A stretch of DNA of 6,499 bases from Chthoniobacterales bacterium (GCA_013812515.1 JACCTI010000280.1:1-6499); one strand, 5' to 3'; positions 1-6,170 are shown, counted from the stretch's first letter. Program-made: numbers and translations. The notes: generated by a model not told the origin, from the sequence alone.

Positions 1-322
1 AGGCCTGCAGCCATAAGGCCAGCGCCGCAATCGTGGCGGTTGTGCCAAGCACTTGCGCTCCGCCCAGACCAAGGATGGGTCCGCGCATTTGCCACAGTAA
101 TCCTGGGCGCAACTCGAGGCCGATCACGAAGAGCATCATCACCACTCCGAATTCCGCGAAGTGCATCACGCCGCCCGCCCCGCCAACCAGCCGGAGACAG
201 AATGGGCCGATGGCGATGCCCGCGAGCAAATATCCGAGGACGGATCCAAGCCCAAGTCGTTTCGCGAGCGGAACAGAAATAACCGCTGCGAGGAGATAGA
301 TGAAGGCTTGAAAGAAACTCAT
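1..322 (-). CDS. KefB/KefC-type monovalent cation:proton antiporter, N-terminal part
   Basis: This is the first 107 residues of an integral inner-membrane cation:proton antiporter of the CPA2 family, which exchanges K+ or Na+ for H+. The rest lies beyond the left edge. Visible family hallmarks are LGLGSVLGYLLAG (residues 23-35), HFAEFGVV (54-61) and LFVIGLELRP (64-73), all close to E. coli KefB and KefC as I remember them. Hydrophobic stretches near residues 6-19, 27-44, 56-70 and 82-105 fit the first membrane helices. The ATG at 322-320 was chosen because its N-terminus lines up with KefC; the frame stays open upstream to a TGA at 376-374, but I saw no ATG, GTG or TTG there. No clear Shine-Dalgarno precedes it. 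The ion-translocation core, any TrkA-N domain and any glutathione-gating residues are outside the window, so KefB, KefC or another CPA2 member cannot be told apart. The gene is divergent from the nuoI-type gene. Confidence 0.9.
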   Translation of the reverse strand, partial: MSFFQAFIYLLAAVISVPLAKRLGLGSVLGYLLAGIAIGPFCLRLVGGAGGVMHFAEFGVVMMLFVIGLELRPGLLWQMRGPILGLGGAQVLGTTATIAALALWLQA

Positions 323-407
323 AGAGCTTTGAGTCAGACGTTCACGCGCAGGTTCGCCAAGTCTCGTCCTCGCTCACCCGCAGGTGTGCCAGAGAATTCC
401 GAGCGAG

Positions 408-437
408 AGAATACATGACGCTGGAAGCGGCTGCCAA
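408..437 (-). promoter_or_regulatory. Candidate sigma70-type promoter for the Kef-type antiporter
   Basis: On the minus strand, TTGGCA (437-432) matches the -35 consensus at five of six positions. It is followed after 18 bp by TATTCT (413-408), which matches the -10 at four of six. Transcription would start near 401, leaving a leader of about 80 nt before the ATG at 322. The element sits in the 208-base divergent gap and points at the antiporter gene. It is a motif match by eye only. Confidence 0.4.
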
Positions 438-520
438 CCGCCAAGCTCTTCCGATCTGTTTCCGCACACGCGTCCAGCCGCGCGATTGCACTCGCGCGCT
501 ACGAGTCTCTCCTGTAAGAA

Positions 521-529
521 TGCTATACT
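521..529 (+). promoter_or_regulatory. Candidate extended -10 element before the nuoI-type gene
   Basis: TGCTATACT fits the extended -10 pattern TGnTATAAT with one mismatch. No good -35 lies 16-18 bp upstream, as is usual for extended -10 promoters. It ends one base before the ATG at 531, so a transcript from it would begin around 535-538, inside the chosen coding region. It is therefore either a chance match or a sign that translation starts further downstream, at 558 or 609. Confidence 0.25.
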
Positions 530-530
530 C

Positions 531-1070
531 ATGATCGGCTCGGGGATCTTCAAGGGAATGGCGGTCACGGCGCGCAACTTCGTCGGCAGTTACTTCGAGA
601 AGGAGCGCATGACGACGGTCCAATATCCCGAGGAGCGCATCCCGCTGCCGGAGAATTACCGGAACTTTCCGTTCCTGGTTTTCGATGGGACTGAGGCCGA
701 GGCAGGATTGCGCTGCGTGGCCTGCAAGATTTGCGAGAAGGAATGTCCGCCGCAGTGCATCTACATCACGAAGAGCGAAGACAAGAAGCCCGATTACATG
801 GGCAAACCGCAGTTCTATCCGCGCGTCTTCGACATCGACATCTCGGTTTGCATGAGCTGCCAGATCTGCGTCGAGGTTTGCCCATTTGAGGCGATCAAGA
901 TGGACAAGGTGTATGAACTCAGCCGGCGCGAGCGCTTCGACGCCTTGCTCATGCGCAAGCCGGAGCTCGCGAAATCAAACGGCTACTATCATGAGATTCA
1001 TCCCGTGGAAGCAGCCGCAGTAGACGCCAGTCTCGCAGCGGCGGCGGCGGCGAAGAAGAAGCCGGCCTGA
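531..1070 (+). CDS. nuoI: NuoI-type 4Fe-4S protein (NADH-quinone oxidoreductase subunit I family), stand-alone
   Basis: This 179-residue protein looks like the iron-sulfur subunit that carries clusters N6a and N6b in the peripheral arm of complex I. An N-terminal segment of the form GxxKGMAVT..F (residues 5-17) leads to VQYPEE (30-35), as in NuoI/Nqo9. Two complete CxxCxxCxxxCP motifs follow: C62, C65, C68, C72 and C107, C110, C113, C117. The YELS..ER segment (128-134) also resembles the stretch after the second motif in NuoI/NdhI. The ATG at 531 keeps the conserved N-terminal segment; ATGs at 558 and 609 are alternatives, the latter with AAGGAG just upstream. The second motif reads CMSCQIC where many NuoI have C-[IMF]-F/Y-C-G-x-C. 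The C-terminus is a low-complexity Ala6-Lys3 tail. No other nuo gene is adjacent: the gene sits between a divergent antiporter gene and a convergent unknown gene. It could instead be another 2[4Fe-4S] ferredoxin-like electron carrier, but the N-terminus favours NuoI. Confidence 0.82.
   Translation: MIGSGIFKGMAVTARNFVGSYFEKERMTTVQYPEERIPLPENYRNFPFLVFDGTEAEAGLRCVACKICEKECPPQCIYITKSEDKKPDYMGKPQFYPRVFDIDISVCMSCQICVEVCPFEAIKMDKVYELSRRERFDALLMRKPELAKSNGYYHEIHPVEAAAVDASLAAAAAAKKKPA
600..605 (+). promoter_or_regulatory. Shine-Dalgarno-like AAGGAG inside the 5' part of the nuoI-type gene
   Basis: AAGGAG at 600-605 lies 3 nt before the in-frame ATG at 609. It is the best Shine-Dalgarno match near any candidate start of this gene, although the spacing is shorter than usual. 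A start at 609 would give a 153-residue protein that keeps both cluster motifs but loses the N-terminal segment conserved in NuoI. The longer form starting at 531 is preferred on family grounds. Confidence 0.25.
1035..1061 (+). repeat. Triplet run encoding an Ala6-Lys3 tail
   Basis: One GCA and five GCG codons (1035-1052) are followed by three AAG codons (1053-1061). They encode residues 169-177 of the NuoI-type protein, two residues from its end. The pure GCG run is a short trinucleotide repeat that could vary in length by slippage without breaking the frame. The tail lies beyond the cluster-binding core, so variation there would probably be tolerated. Confidence 0.6.
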
Positions 1071-1079
1071 CGAACGTTC

Positions 1080-1382
1080 TTACGCCGGAGCCAGCGCCGG
1101 CATTTCCATCGGGAGCTCTTCCTCCGCTTCCTCGTCGATCGTCTCCAGGGGTGCGAAACGTTCCGCGCGAAAGCCGCGCTCGATGCCATGCGCGTTGAGC
1201 GGACCTTTAATCTCGATCAGGTAAACTGCGACCTCACCTTCTTCACCGGTGAGACCAACCCCCGGAACGATATCGCGGATCGTGTAGGTGCTGCCTTCCT
1301 TCGGCAGCTCGCCGTAGAGCTTCTCAATTCCGAGCGGAAAACGTCCGTCCACGCAGACTACTTTTTGGTTCGGGAGAAACAT
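1080..1382 (-). CDS. Conserved-looking small protein of unknown function, downstream of aceK
   Basis: This 100-residue soluble protein has no signal peptide or membrane segment, and I do not recognise it as a named family. It looks like short beta strands separated by turns: QKVVCVD (6-12), STYTIRDIV (31-39), EVAVYLIEI (50-58), then RGFRAERFAPLE (69-80). This resembles small SH3-like barrel proteins annotated as hypothetical in many bacteria and phages; that comparison is from memory. The last 20 residues are acidic (EEAEEE, 84-89) and then Pro/Ala-rich, probably disordered. The ATG at 1382 puts the conserved-looking KVVCVD segment near the N-terminus, as expected for a complete small domain. 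No clear Shine-Dalgarno precedes it. It lies 42 nt after the aceK stop on the same strand and in the same frame, so it could be the last gene of the ace operon. It converges on the nuoI-type gene with 9 bases between stops. Coding is supported by length, balanced composition and a plausible fold pattern. Confidence 0.72.
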   Translation of the reverse strand: MFLPNQKVVCVDGRFPLGIEKLYGELPKEGSTYTIRDIVPGVGLTGEEGEVAVYLIEIKGPLNAHGIERGFRAERFAPLETIDEEAEEELPMEMPALAPA

Positions 1383-1424
1383 GACGTGGAATAAGATGCT
1401 GCGCGCGCGGATTCCGGCAACGCT

Positions 1425-3185
1425 TCAGTTCGTTTGCGGGAGACGGCGCGCGGCCGGGTATGGATAGAGAGCGGGGATTTCTCCCGCGCGAAGTCTCTGC
1501 TGCATCGTGCGCCAGAAGTCGGCGCAAAAAAGATCCGCGTGTTCTGTGAAGAGCGCCTGCCGCGAAACGCCAGGCAGCGCGAGAAACGTCGGGAATTCCT
1601 CCGGGAAAACATCATTCTCGCGCACAGAGAACCAAGGCTCTGACGCCATTTCCTGCTCCGGGGTTGTTGCTTTCGGCATGTCCCGGAAGTTGCAGTCGGT
1701 TAGGAAGGTGAGCTCGTCATAATCGTAGAAAACCACGCGACCGCGCCGCGTCACGCCGAAGTTTTTCGTGAGCAAATCGCCCGGGAAAATATTGGAAGCC
1801 GCAAGGTCTTTCATCGCCTGACCGTAATCCCGCGCCGCGGCGGAGGCCGCGCTCTCATCCGTCTCGAGAAGAAACAGATTCAGCGGACGGATCCTGCGCT
1901 CCACATAGGCGTGTCCAATCACCACGTCTCCGCCCTCGCGGCGCACGATCGAGGGGGCCGCGCCCAGCAGCTCCTCGAGCAGCGCCGGTTCGAACCGGTC
2001 CTGCGCAATGCGGAGATGCTCAAACTCGTGCGCCTCCACGAGACGCCCGGCGCGATCATGCTCGAAGACAAGCCGATAGCGCCGCATCACCTCCGCGCGC
2101 GTGCTCTCTTTCGGATAATCGAAGCGATCTTTGATCAGCTTGAAGACGACGTCGTAGCTCGGCAGGGTAAAGACGAGCATGACCATGCCGCGCGTTCCTT
2201 CCGCGGCGACAAAGCAGTCCTCGGAGCTGCGCAGGTGCCGCATGAAATCCCGATAGAACTCCGTCTTGCCGTGACGGTGATAACCGATCGCATTGTAGAG
2301 ATCGACGAGACGTTTTTCTGGGAGCAGGTCGCGCAGGCTGCGCACCAGCTCGTACGGACAGGCCGTGTCGACCCGGAAGTAGGCGCGCGTGAAAGAGAAA
2401 AGAATCGCGAGGTCCGTCTCGCCGAGGAGGACCGCGTCGAAGTCGATCCCGCGCTTTTGCTCATGGCGCAAACAGAACGCGATCGGCACGGGCGAGCTGT
2501 CGTTAGGCCGCCGCAACGCACGCCCCACCATGTAAGCGCCTCGCCCGCGGTAGAAAACATCGCCAATGATCTCGAGCTTGATGGTGTCGCTCGCATCCAA
2601 GGCCGCTGCGCTGCGTTCCGCAGCGGCGGCGATGGCCGTGCGGAGATCGGACCAATGTTCCTCCGGGAATCCTGTCGCTGGGTCGGTCAGGATCAAGTGG
2701 AGCAGATTGGGGAGCGATCGACCCGAGTACGTTCGACGTGTTTCGCAGGAACCGATGGGGGCGGCGTCGAAATCCGTGTCGACGAATTCAATTGCCTGAT
2801 CAACGCCTTCGGTCGCGAAGACACGGCGCGTTAGTGAGTTGAAGAAACTCTCGGCGATCTCGCGCTTTGAGGATTGCGCGATGAGCGATGAATAGACTGC
2901 CTTGATTGCGCTCCAGACGTTTCGTTCGCAGAGCCGCTCGCCCATGACCGTCCGGAATTGCTGCGTGAGGTCTTCCAGCTCGTCGCTATAAAGCCGGAGC
3001 CGCTCGCCCGCATCGGCGTAAGAGCCGCGCCAGTCACGCGCCAGGAAGCGTTCGCGCGCGCGGGAGGTGATGGCGTGAAACTGCTCGTCATAATCGAGGA
3101 AAGCGCGCTGGACTGTTTCCGCGCAAAGCGCCGCAAGCCGGCTGTCCGTCAGTGCCGCAGGCTCAGGAGCGGCGCCCGTGGTCAT
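1425..3185 (-). CDS. aceK: Isocitrate dehydrogenase kinase/phosphatase AceK
   Basis: AceK is a bifunctional cytosolic enzyme. It phosphorylates isocitrate dehydrogenase to inactivate it during growth on acetate, sending isocitrate into the glyoxylate shunt, and also removes that phosphate. At 586 residues it matches the usual length (E. coli 578). The N-terminal regulatory half (about 1-320) is followed by the kinase-like half. Visible motifs are the ATP-binding loop AAEGTRG (327-333), the lysine in VFKLIKDRF (K349), NIFPGDLLTKNFG (465-477, with D470 and N475), FYDYDE (486-491, with D488 and D490) and SEPWFSV (515-521). E. coli K336, D457, N462, D475 and D477 all align with a constant offset of 13. 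With the same offset, E. coli D371 falls on E384, in GRLVEAHEFE where E. coli has GRMADTQEFE, so a proposed catalytic Asp appears to be Glu. The ATG directly follows the aceA TAA, and GAGGAAGAG lies 12 nt upstream. Identification is secure; the balance of the two activities cannot be read from the sequence. Confidence 0.97.
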   Translation of the reverse strand: MTTGAAPEPAALTDSRLAALCAETVQRAFLDYDEQFHAITSRARERFLARDWRGSYADAGERLRLYSDELEDLTQQFRTVMGERLCERNVWSAIKAVYSSLIAQSSKREIAESFFNSLTRRVFATEGVDQAIEFVDTDFDAAPIGSCETRRTYSGRSLPNLLHLILTDPATGFPEEHWSDLRTAIAAAAERSAAALDASDTIKLEIIGDVFYRGRGAYMVGRALRRPNDSSPVPIAFCLRHEQKRGIDFDAVLLGETDLAILFSFTRAYFRVDTACPYELVRSLRDLLPEKRLVDLYNAIGYHRHGKTEFYRDFMRHLRSSEDCFVAAEGTRGMVMLVFTLPSYDVVFKLIKDRFDYPKESTRAEVMRRYRLVFEHDRAGRLVEAHEFEHLRIAQDRFEPALLEELLGAAPSIVRREGGDVVIGHAYVERRIRPLNLFLLETDESAASAAARDYGQAMKDLAASNIFPGDLLTKNFGVTRRGRVVFYDYDELTFLTDCNFRDMPKATTPEQEMASEPWFSVRENDVFPEEFPTFLALPGVSRQALFTEHADLFCADFWRTMQQRLRAGEIPALYPYPAARRLPQTN

Positions 3186-4463
3186 TTAATGAAACTGCTC
3201 TTCCTCGGTCGAGCCAGCGAGCGCGGTGGTTGAGCATTCGCCGCCGGCGATCAGTTGCGCGACTTCATCGAAGTAACCGGTGCCGACTTCGCGCTGATGC
3301 TTCGTCGCCGAGTAACCATCCGCCTCCGCCGCGAACTCCGCTTCCTGCAGCTCGGAATATGCGGCCATCCCGCGATCCTTGTAGCCATGCGCGAGCTTGA
3401 ACATGCTGTAGTTGAGCGCGTGAAAACCGGCCAGCGTGACGAACTGGAATTTGTAGCCCATCGCGCCGAGCTCGCGCTGGAATTTCGCGATCGTCGCGCT
3501 GTCGATTTTCTTCTTCCAGTTGAAGGAAGGCGAACAATTGTAGGCGAGCAGCTTGTCCGGGAATTTTGCCTTTACACTTTCGGCGAAACGCTTCGCTTCC
3601 GCCAGGCTGGGCTCGCTCGTCTCGCACCAAACCATGTCTGCATACGCGGCATAACTGATGCCGCGCGCAATTGCCTGCTCCAGACCCGCGCGCACGCGGT
3701 AAAATCCTTCCGCAGTCCGGTCGCCCGTCAAAAATTCGTGGTCGCGTTCGTCGACATCATTCGTGAGCAGCGCCGCCGCGTTCGCATCGGTGCGCGCAAC
3801 AATGACCGTGGGCACGTTCGAAACATCCGCCGCGAGGCGCGCCGCAAGCAGATGTGAGATGGCCTGCCGCGTCGGCACGAGCACCTTGCCGCCCATGTGG
3901 CCGCACTTCTTTTCGCTCGCGAGTTGATCCTCAAAGTGAACGCCAGCGGCGCCCGCTTCGATCATCGCCTTCGTCAGCTCGAAAACATTGAGCGGTCCGC
4001 CGAAACCCGCCTCGGCGTCAGCAATAATGGGCGCGAACCAATCGATGTCGTTCCTGCCTTCGGCGTGATGGATCTGATCCGCCCGTTGCAGCGCCTGATT
4101 GATTCGCTTCACCACCGCCGGGACGCTGTTTGCCGGATAAAGGCTTTGGTCCGGATACATCTGGCCCGCGAGATTGGCGTCGGCGGCGACCTGCCAGCCG
4201 CTGAGGTAAATCGCTTTTAGCCCGGCCTTTACCTGCTGCACCGCCTGATTGCCGGTGAGCGCGCCGAGTGTCGGAACGAAGTCTTCCGTGTGCAGAAGCT
4301 CCCAAAGCTTTTCCGCGCCGCGGCGCGCTAGCGTCTGCTCTATTCTAACGCTGCCTTGCAGACGTCGCACGTCCGATAACGAGTAGCAGCGCTCGACTCC
4401 GCTCCAGCGCGGATCGGTTTGCCAGTCGAGAAAAGAATCGGAGGTCGCGTCAGTGTTGCTCAT
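3186..4463 (-). CDS. aceA: Isocitrate lyase AceA
   Basis: Isocitrate lyase cleaves isocitrate to glyoxylate and succinate, the first step of the glyoxylate shunt, in the cytosol and normally as a homotetramer. The 425-residue protein has the family length (E. coli 434) and its motifs: LGALTGNQA (66-74), SGWQVAADANLA (88-99), ADAEAGFGG (148-156), the catalytic KKCGHMGGKVL (185-195, nucleophile C187), CSPSFNW (310-316), FQFVTLAGFHALN (339-351) and the terminal STEEEQFH. No key residue is missing. The segment before ADAEAGFGG is somewhat shorter than in E. coli. The ATG at 4463 is preferred over an in-frame TTG at 4472, which would add three residues and overlap the aceB stop by 4 nt. With the ATG, the gap after aceB is 5 nt. 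aceK begins immediately after the TAA, so the three genes almost certainly share one transcript. Confidence 0.98.
   Translation of the reverse strand: MSNTDATSDSFLDWQTDPRWSGVERCYSLSDVRRLQGSVRIEQTLARRGAEKLWELLHTEDFVPTLGALTGNQAVQQVKAGLKAIYLSGWQVAADANLAGQMYPDQSLYPANSVPAVVKRINQALQRADQIHHAEGRNDIDWFAPIIADAEAGFGGPLNVFELTKAMIEAGAAGVHFEDQLASEKKCGHMGGKVLVPTRQAISHLLAARLAADVSNVPTVIVARTDANAAALLTNDVDERDHEFLTGDRTAEGFYRVRAGLEQAIARGISYAAYADMVWCETSEPSLAEAKRFAESVKAKFPDKLLAYNCSPSFNWKKKIDSATIAKFQRELGAMGYKFQFVTLAGFHALNYSMFKLAHGYKDRGMAAYSELQEAEFAAEADGYSATKHQREVGTGYFDEVAQLIAGGECSTTALAGSTEEEQFH
3198..3206 (-). promoter_or_regulatory. Purine-rich ribosome-binding site for aceK inside the 3' end of aceA
   Basis: GAGGAAGAG on the minus strand lies in the last codons of aceA and ends 12 nt before the aceK ATG at 3185. 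It is the clearest Shine-Dalgarno-like element at any chosen start in the window. With the TAAATG junction it suggests that aceK translation is coupled to aceA. The same bases encode the Glu-rich end of isocitrate lyase (STEEEQFH), a family feature, so the match may partly reflect the protein code. Confidence 0.4.
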
Positions 4464-4468
4464 TGGGT

Positions 4469-6079
4469 TCAATCGAGTTTGTCGTAGCCGGGCAAGGTGA
4501 GGAATTCCACGAACTCCTCATCTGTTGTGATTTTATCGAAAAGCTCGCGCGCCGTTTCAAGTTTTCCATTCCCATGACGGTCCCCGCCGGCGCTCCCGCG
4601 AATCTTTTCCAGTTCCTCGTCGAGGATGGTGCGGAAGAGTTCGTTCGTGACTTTGCGCCCGTCGGTCAGGAGGCCGCGCGGGTGACGAATCCATTGCCAG
4701 ATCTGCGCACGTGAGATTTCGGCCGTGGCCGCGTCCTCCATCAAATTGAAGATCGGCACTGCGCCGCTCCCGCGCAGCCAGGCCTCCAGATACTGCACGC
4801 CAACGCTCACGTTCGTGCGCAGGCCTTGTTCGGTGATCGGCTCGCAGGGGCCGAAGTCCGACAAATCCTCGGCGGTAATGTTTACGTCCTCGCGTTTGCG
4901 ATCGATCTGATTCGGGCCCGGCATCAGCCGATCGAACGCATCCATCGCGAGCTGCACCATCCCGGGATGCGCGACCCAGGTTCCGTCGTGGCCGTCGGTC
5001 GCTTCCCGCTCCTTATCGGCGCGCACTTTCGCGAATGCTTCTTCGTTCGCCTTCGCATCGTTCTTCACTGGGATTTGCGCCGCCATTCCGCCCATCGCGA
5101 AAATGTTCCGGCGGTGACACGTCTTGATGCAGAGGAGCGAATAGGAGCGCATGAAATGCGTCGTCATCGTGATCAAAGCGCGATCGGCGAGGAGAAAGTC
5201 CGGCTTGTTCCGGAATTTTTTGATGCAGGAAAAAATGTAATCCCAGCGCCCGCAGTTAAGTCCCGCGGAATGTTCGCGCAGCTCGTAGAGAATTTCGTCC
5301 ATCTCGAAGGCCGCGGGAATCGTTTCAATCAGAACCGTCGCGCGAATCGTGCCCTGCGGAATCCCAAGTTCGTCCTGCGCCAGCTTAAAGGCGTCGTTCC
5401 AGATTCGCGCCTCGAGATGACTCTCCATCTTCGGCAGGTAGAAATACGGGCCGCTGCCGCGTGCGAGGAGCTCCTTTGCGTTGTGAAATAAGTAGAGGCC
5501 GAAGTCAAAGAGCCCGCCGGACATGGGCTCGCCGTCGATCAGCAGATGCTTCTCGAGCAAATGCCAGCCCCGCGGCCGTGGCATGAGGACGGCGAGTTGC
5601 TCGTTCAGCTTATACTCTTTGCCGTCGGGATTTGTGAATCGAATCGTGCGGCGGATCGCATCGCGAAGATTGATCTGTCCCTCGATCATGTTCTTCCAGG
5701 TCGGCGTGTTCGCGTCTTCGAAGTCCGCCATGAACACCTTCGCGCCGGAGTTAAGCGCGTTGATCACCATCTTGCGATCCGTCGGCCCTGTGATTTCGAC
5801 CCGCCGATCGCGGATGTCCGCGGGAATAGGCGCGCAGGTCCAATCGTCCTCGCGGATCTGCTTTGTCTCCAGTGAAAAATCGAGCGCTTCGCCACGATCG
5901 AGCGCCGCCTGCCGTTCGTGACGGCGCCGGAGACATTCCGCCCGCCGGCCACCAAAAGCGCGCTGGAGCTTCGCGAGGAAAGCGAGTGCGTCGTGGGTGA
6001 GGATTTTGTCGAAAGCGGGCGACATTTCGCCACACAGCTCGAGACCAGGAGGAAGCTTGGGTTGGGAATGATCTGCCAT
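4469..6079 (-). CDS. aceB: Malate synthase A (AceB)
   Basis: Malate synthase condenses glyoxylate with acetyl-CoA to give malate and CoA, the second step of the glyoxylate shunt. The 536-residue protein is the short A isoform (E. coli AceB 533), not the larger GlcB type. Seen motifs are DRRVEITGP (91-99), RKMVINALNSGAKVFMADFED (102-122), RPRGWHL with the likely catalytic R170 (168-174), GSGPYFYLPK (208-217), ATVLIETIPA with the likely Mg2+ ligand E252 (247-256), GLNCGRWDYIFS with D280 (273-284), FAMGGMAA (327-334), NGHDGTW-like DGHDGTWVAHPG (362-373), LMEDAATAEISR with the likely catalytic base D449 (446-457) and EFLTLPGY at the C-terminus. All expected active-site positions appear intact. 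The ATG at 6079 gives an N-terminus of family length; no clear Shine-Dalgarno precedes it. The gene starts 91 bases after the response-regulator stop on the same strand, so it may have its own promoter or be read through from upstream. Confidence 0.98.
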   Translation of the reverse strand: MADHSQPKLPPGLELCGEMSPAFDKILTHDALAFLAKLQRAFGGRRAECLRRRHERQAALDRGEALDFSLETKQIREDDWTCAPIPADIRDRRVEITGPTDRKMVINALNSGAKVFMADFEDANTPTWKNMIEGQINLRDAIRRTIRFTNPDGKEYKLNEQLAVLMPRPRGWHLLEKHLLIDGEPMSGGLFDFGLYLFHNAKELLARGSGPYFYLPKMESHLEARIWNDAFKLAQDELGIPQGTIRATVLIETIPAAFEMDEILYELREHSAGLNCGRWDYIFSCIKKFRNKPDFLLADRALITMTTHFMRSYSLLCIKTCHRRNIFAMGGMAAQIPVKNDAKANEEAFAKVRADKEREATDGHDGTWVAHPGMVQLAMDAFDRLMPGPNQIDRKREDVNITAEDLSDFGPCEPITEQGLRTNVSVGVQYLEAWLRGSGAVPIFNLMEDAATAEISRAQIWQWIRHPRGLLTDGRKVTNELFRTILDEELEKIRGSAGGDRHGNGKLETARELFDKITTDEEFVEFLTLPGYDKLD

Positions 6080-6084
6080 AACCG

Positions 6085-6157
6085 TGCCGACTCGGATTCG
6101 TGGCCCGAAGGCGCGCAGGATGCACCGGCTCAGGTGGCGCCATTCGTTGCCGACTCG
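6085..6157. repeat. 10-bp direct repeat pair in the aceB upstream region
   Basis: TGCCGACTCG occurs at 6085-6094 and 6148-6157 in the same orientation, and CGT or CGTT precedes both copies. The starts are 63 bp apart, about six turns of B-DNA, which would put both copies on the same face. Both lie in the 91-base gap between the response-regulator stop and the aceB start, one 6 bases upstream of the ATG and one near the far end of the gap. This is a candidate operator pair for the ace operon. No obvious -10/-35 pair was found in the gap. Confidence 0.4.
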
Positions 6158-6170
6158 TTAGGCCAGCCGC

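Noticed and set aside
384..530. Upstream extension of the nuoI-type gene to an ATG at 384
   Set aside because: The extra 49 residues do not resemble any NuoI N-terminus and would fill most of the divergent promoter gap. The family-like sequence begins near 531.
342..623. 93-codon open frame on the minus strand across the antiporter-nuoI gap
   Set aside because: It overlaps the 5' part of the nuoI-type gene, including its conserved N-terminal segment. Its composition is Arg/Ala-rich with no recognisable domain, and it would cover the candidate promoters.
1061..1101. Possible bidirectional terminator between the nuoI-type and unknown genes
   Set aside because: GCCGGC at 1061-1066 and 1096-1101 could pair, but the stem is only 6 bp with a loop of about 29 nt. 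No T-run follows on either strand, so it does not look like an intrinsic terminator.
1911..2834. 307-codon open frame on the plus strand, opposite aceK
   Set aside because: It lies entirely antisense to aceK, whose conserved motifs are unmistakable. Its translation is rich in Arg, Glu and Val and shows no recognisable motif, as expected for the reverse frame of a GC-rich gene.
3255..3857. 200-codon open frame on the plus strand, opposite aceA
   Set aside because: It is antisense to the catalytic region of isocitrate lyase, has an Arg-rich composition, and has no supporting start or motif.
4464..4472. TTG start for aceA at 4472
   Set aside because: The ATG at 4463 is three codons downstream, fits the family length and leaves a normal short gap after aceB. 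The TTG remains possible but is less likely.
4826..5491. 221-codon open frame on the plus strand, opposite aceB
   Set aside because: It is antisense to the conserved core of malate synthase and shows no family motif, so it is a compositional shadow.
6123..6140. Small hairpin in the gap between the response regulator and aceB
   Set aside because: Only a 4-bp CACC/GGTG stem can form and no T-run follows, so it is not a convincing terminator or attenuator.
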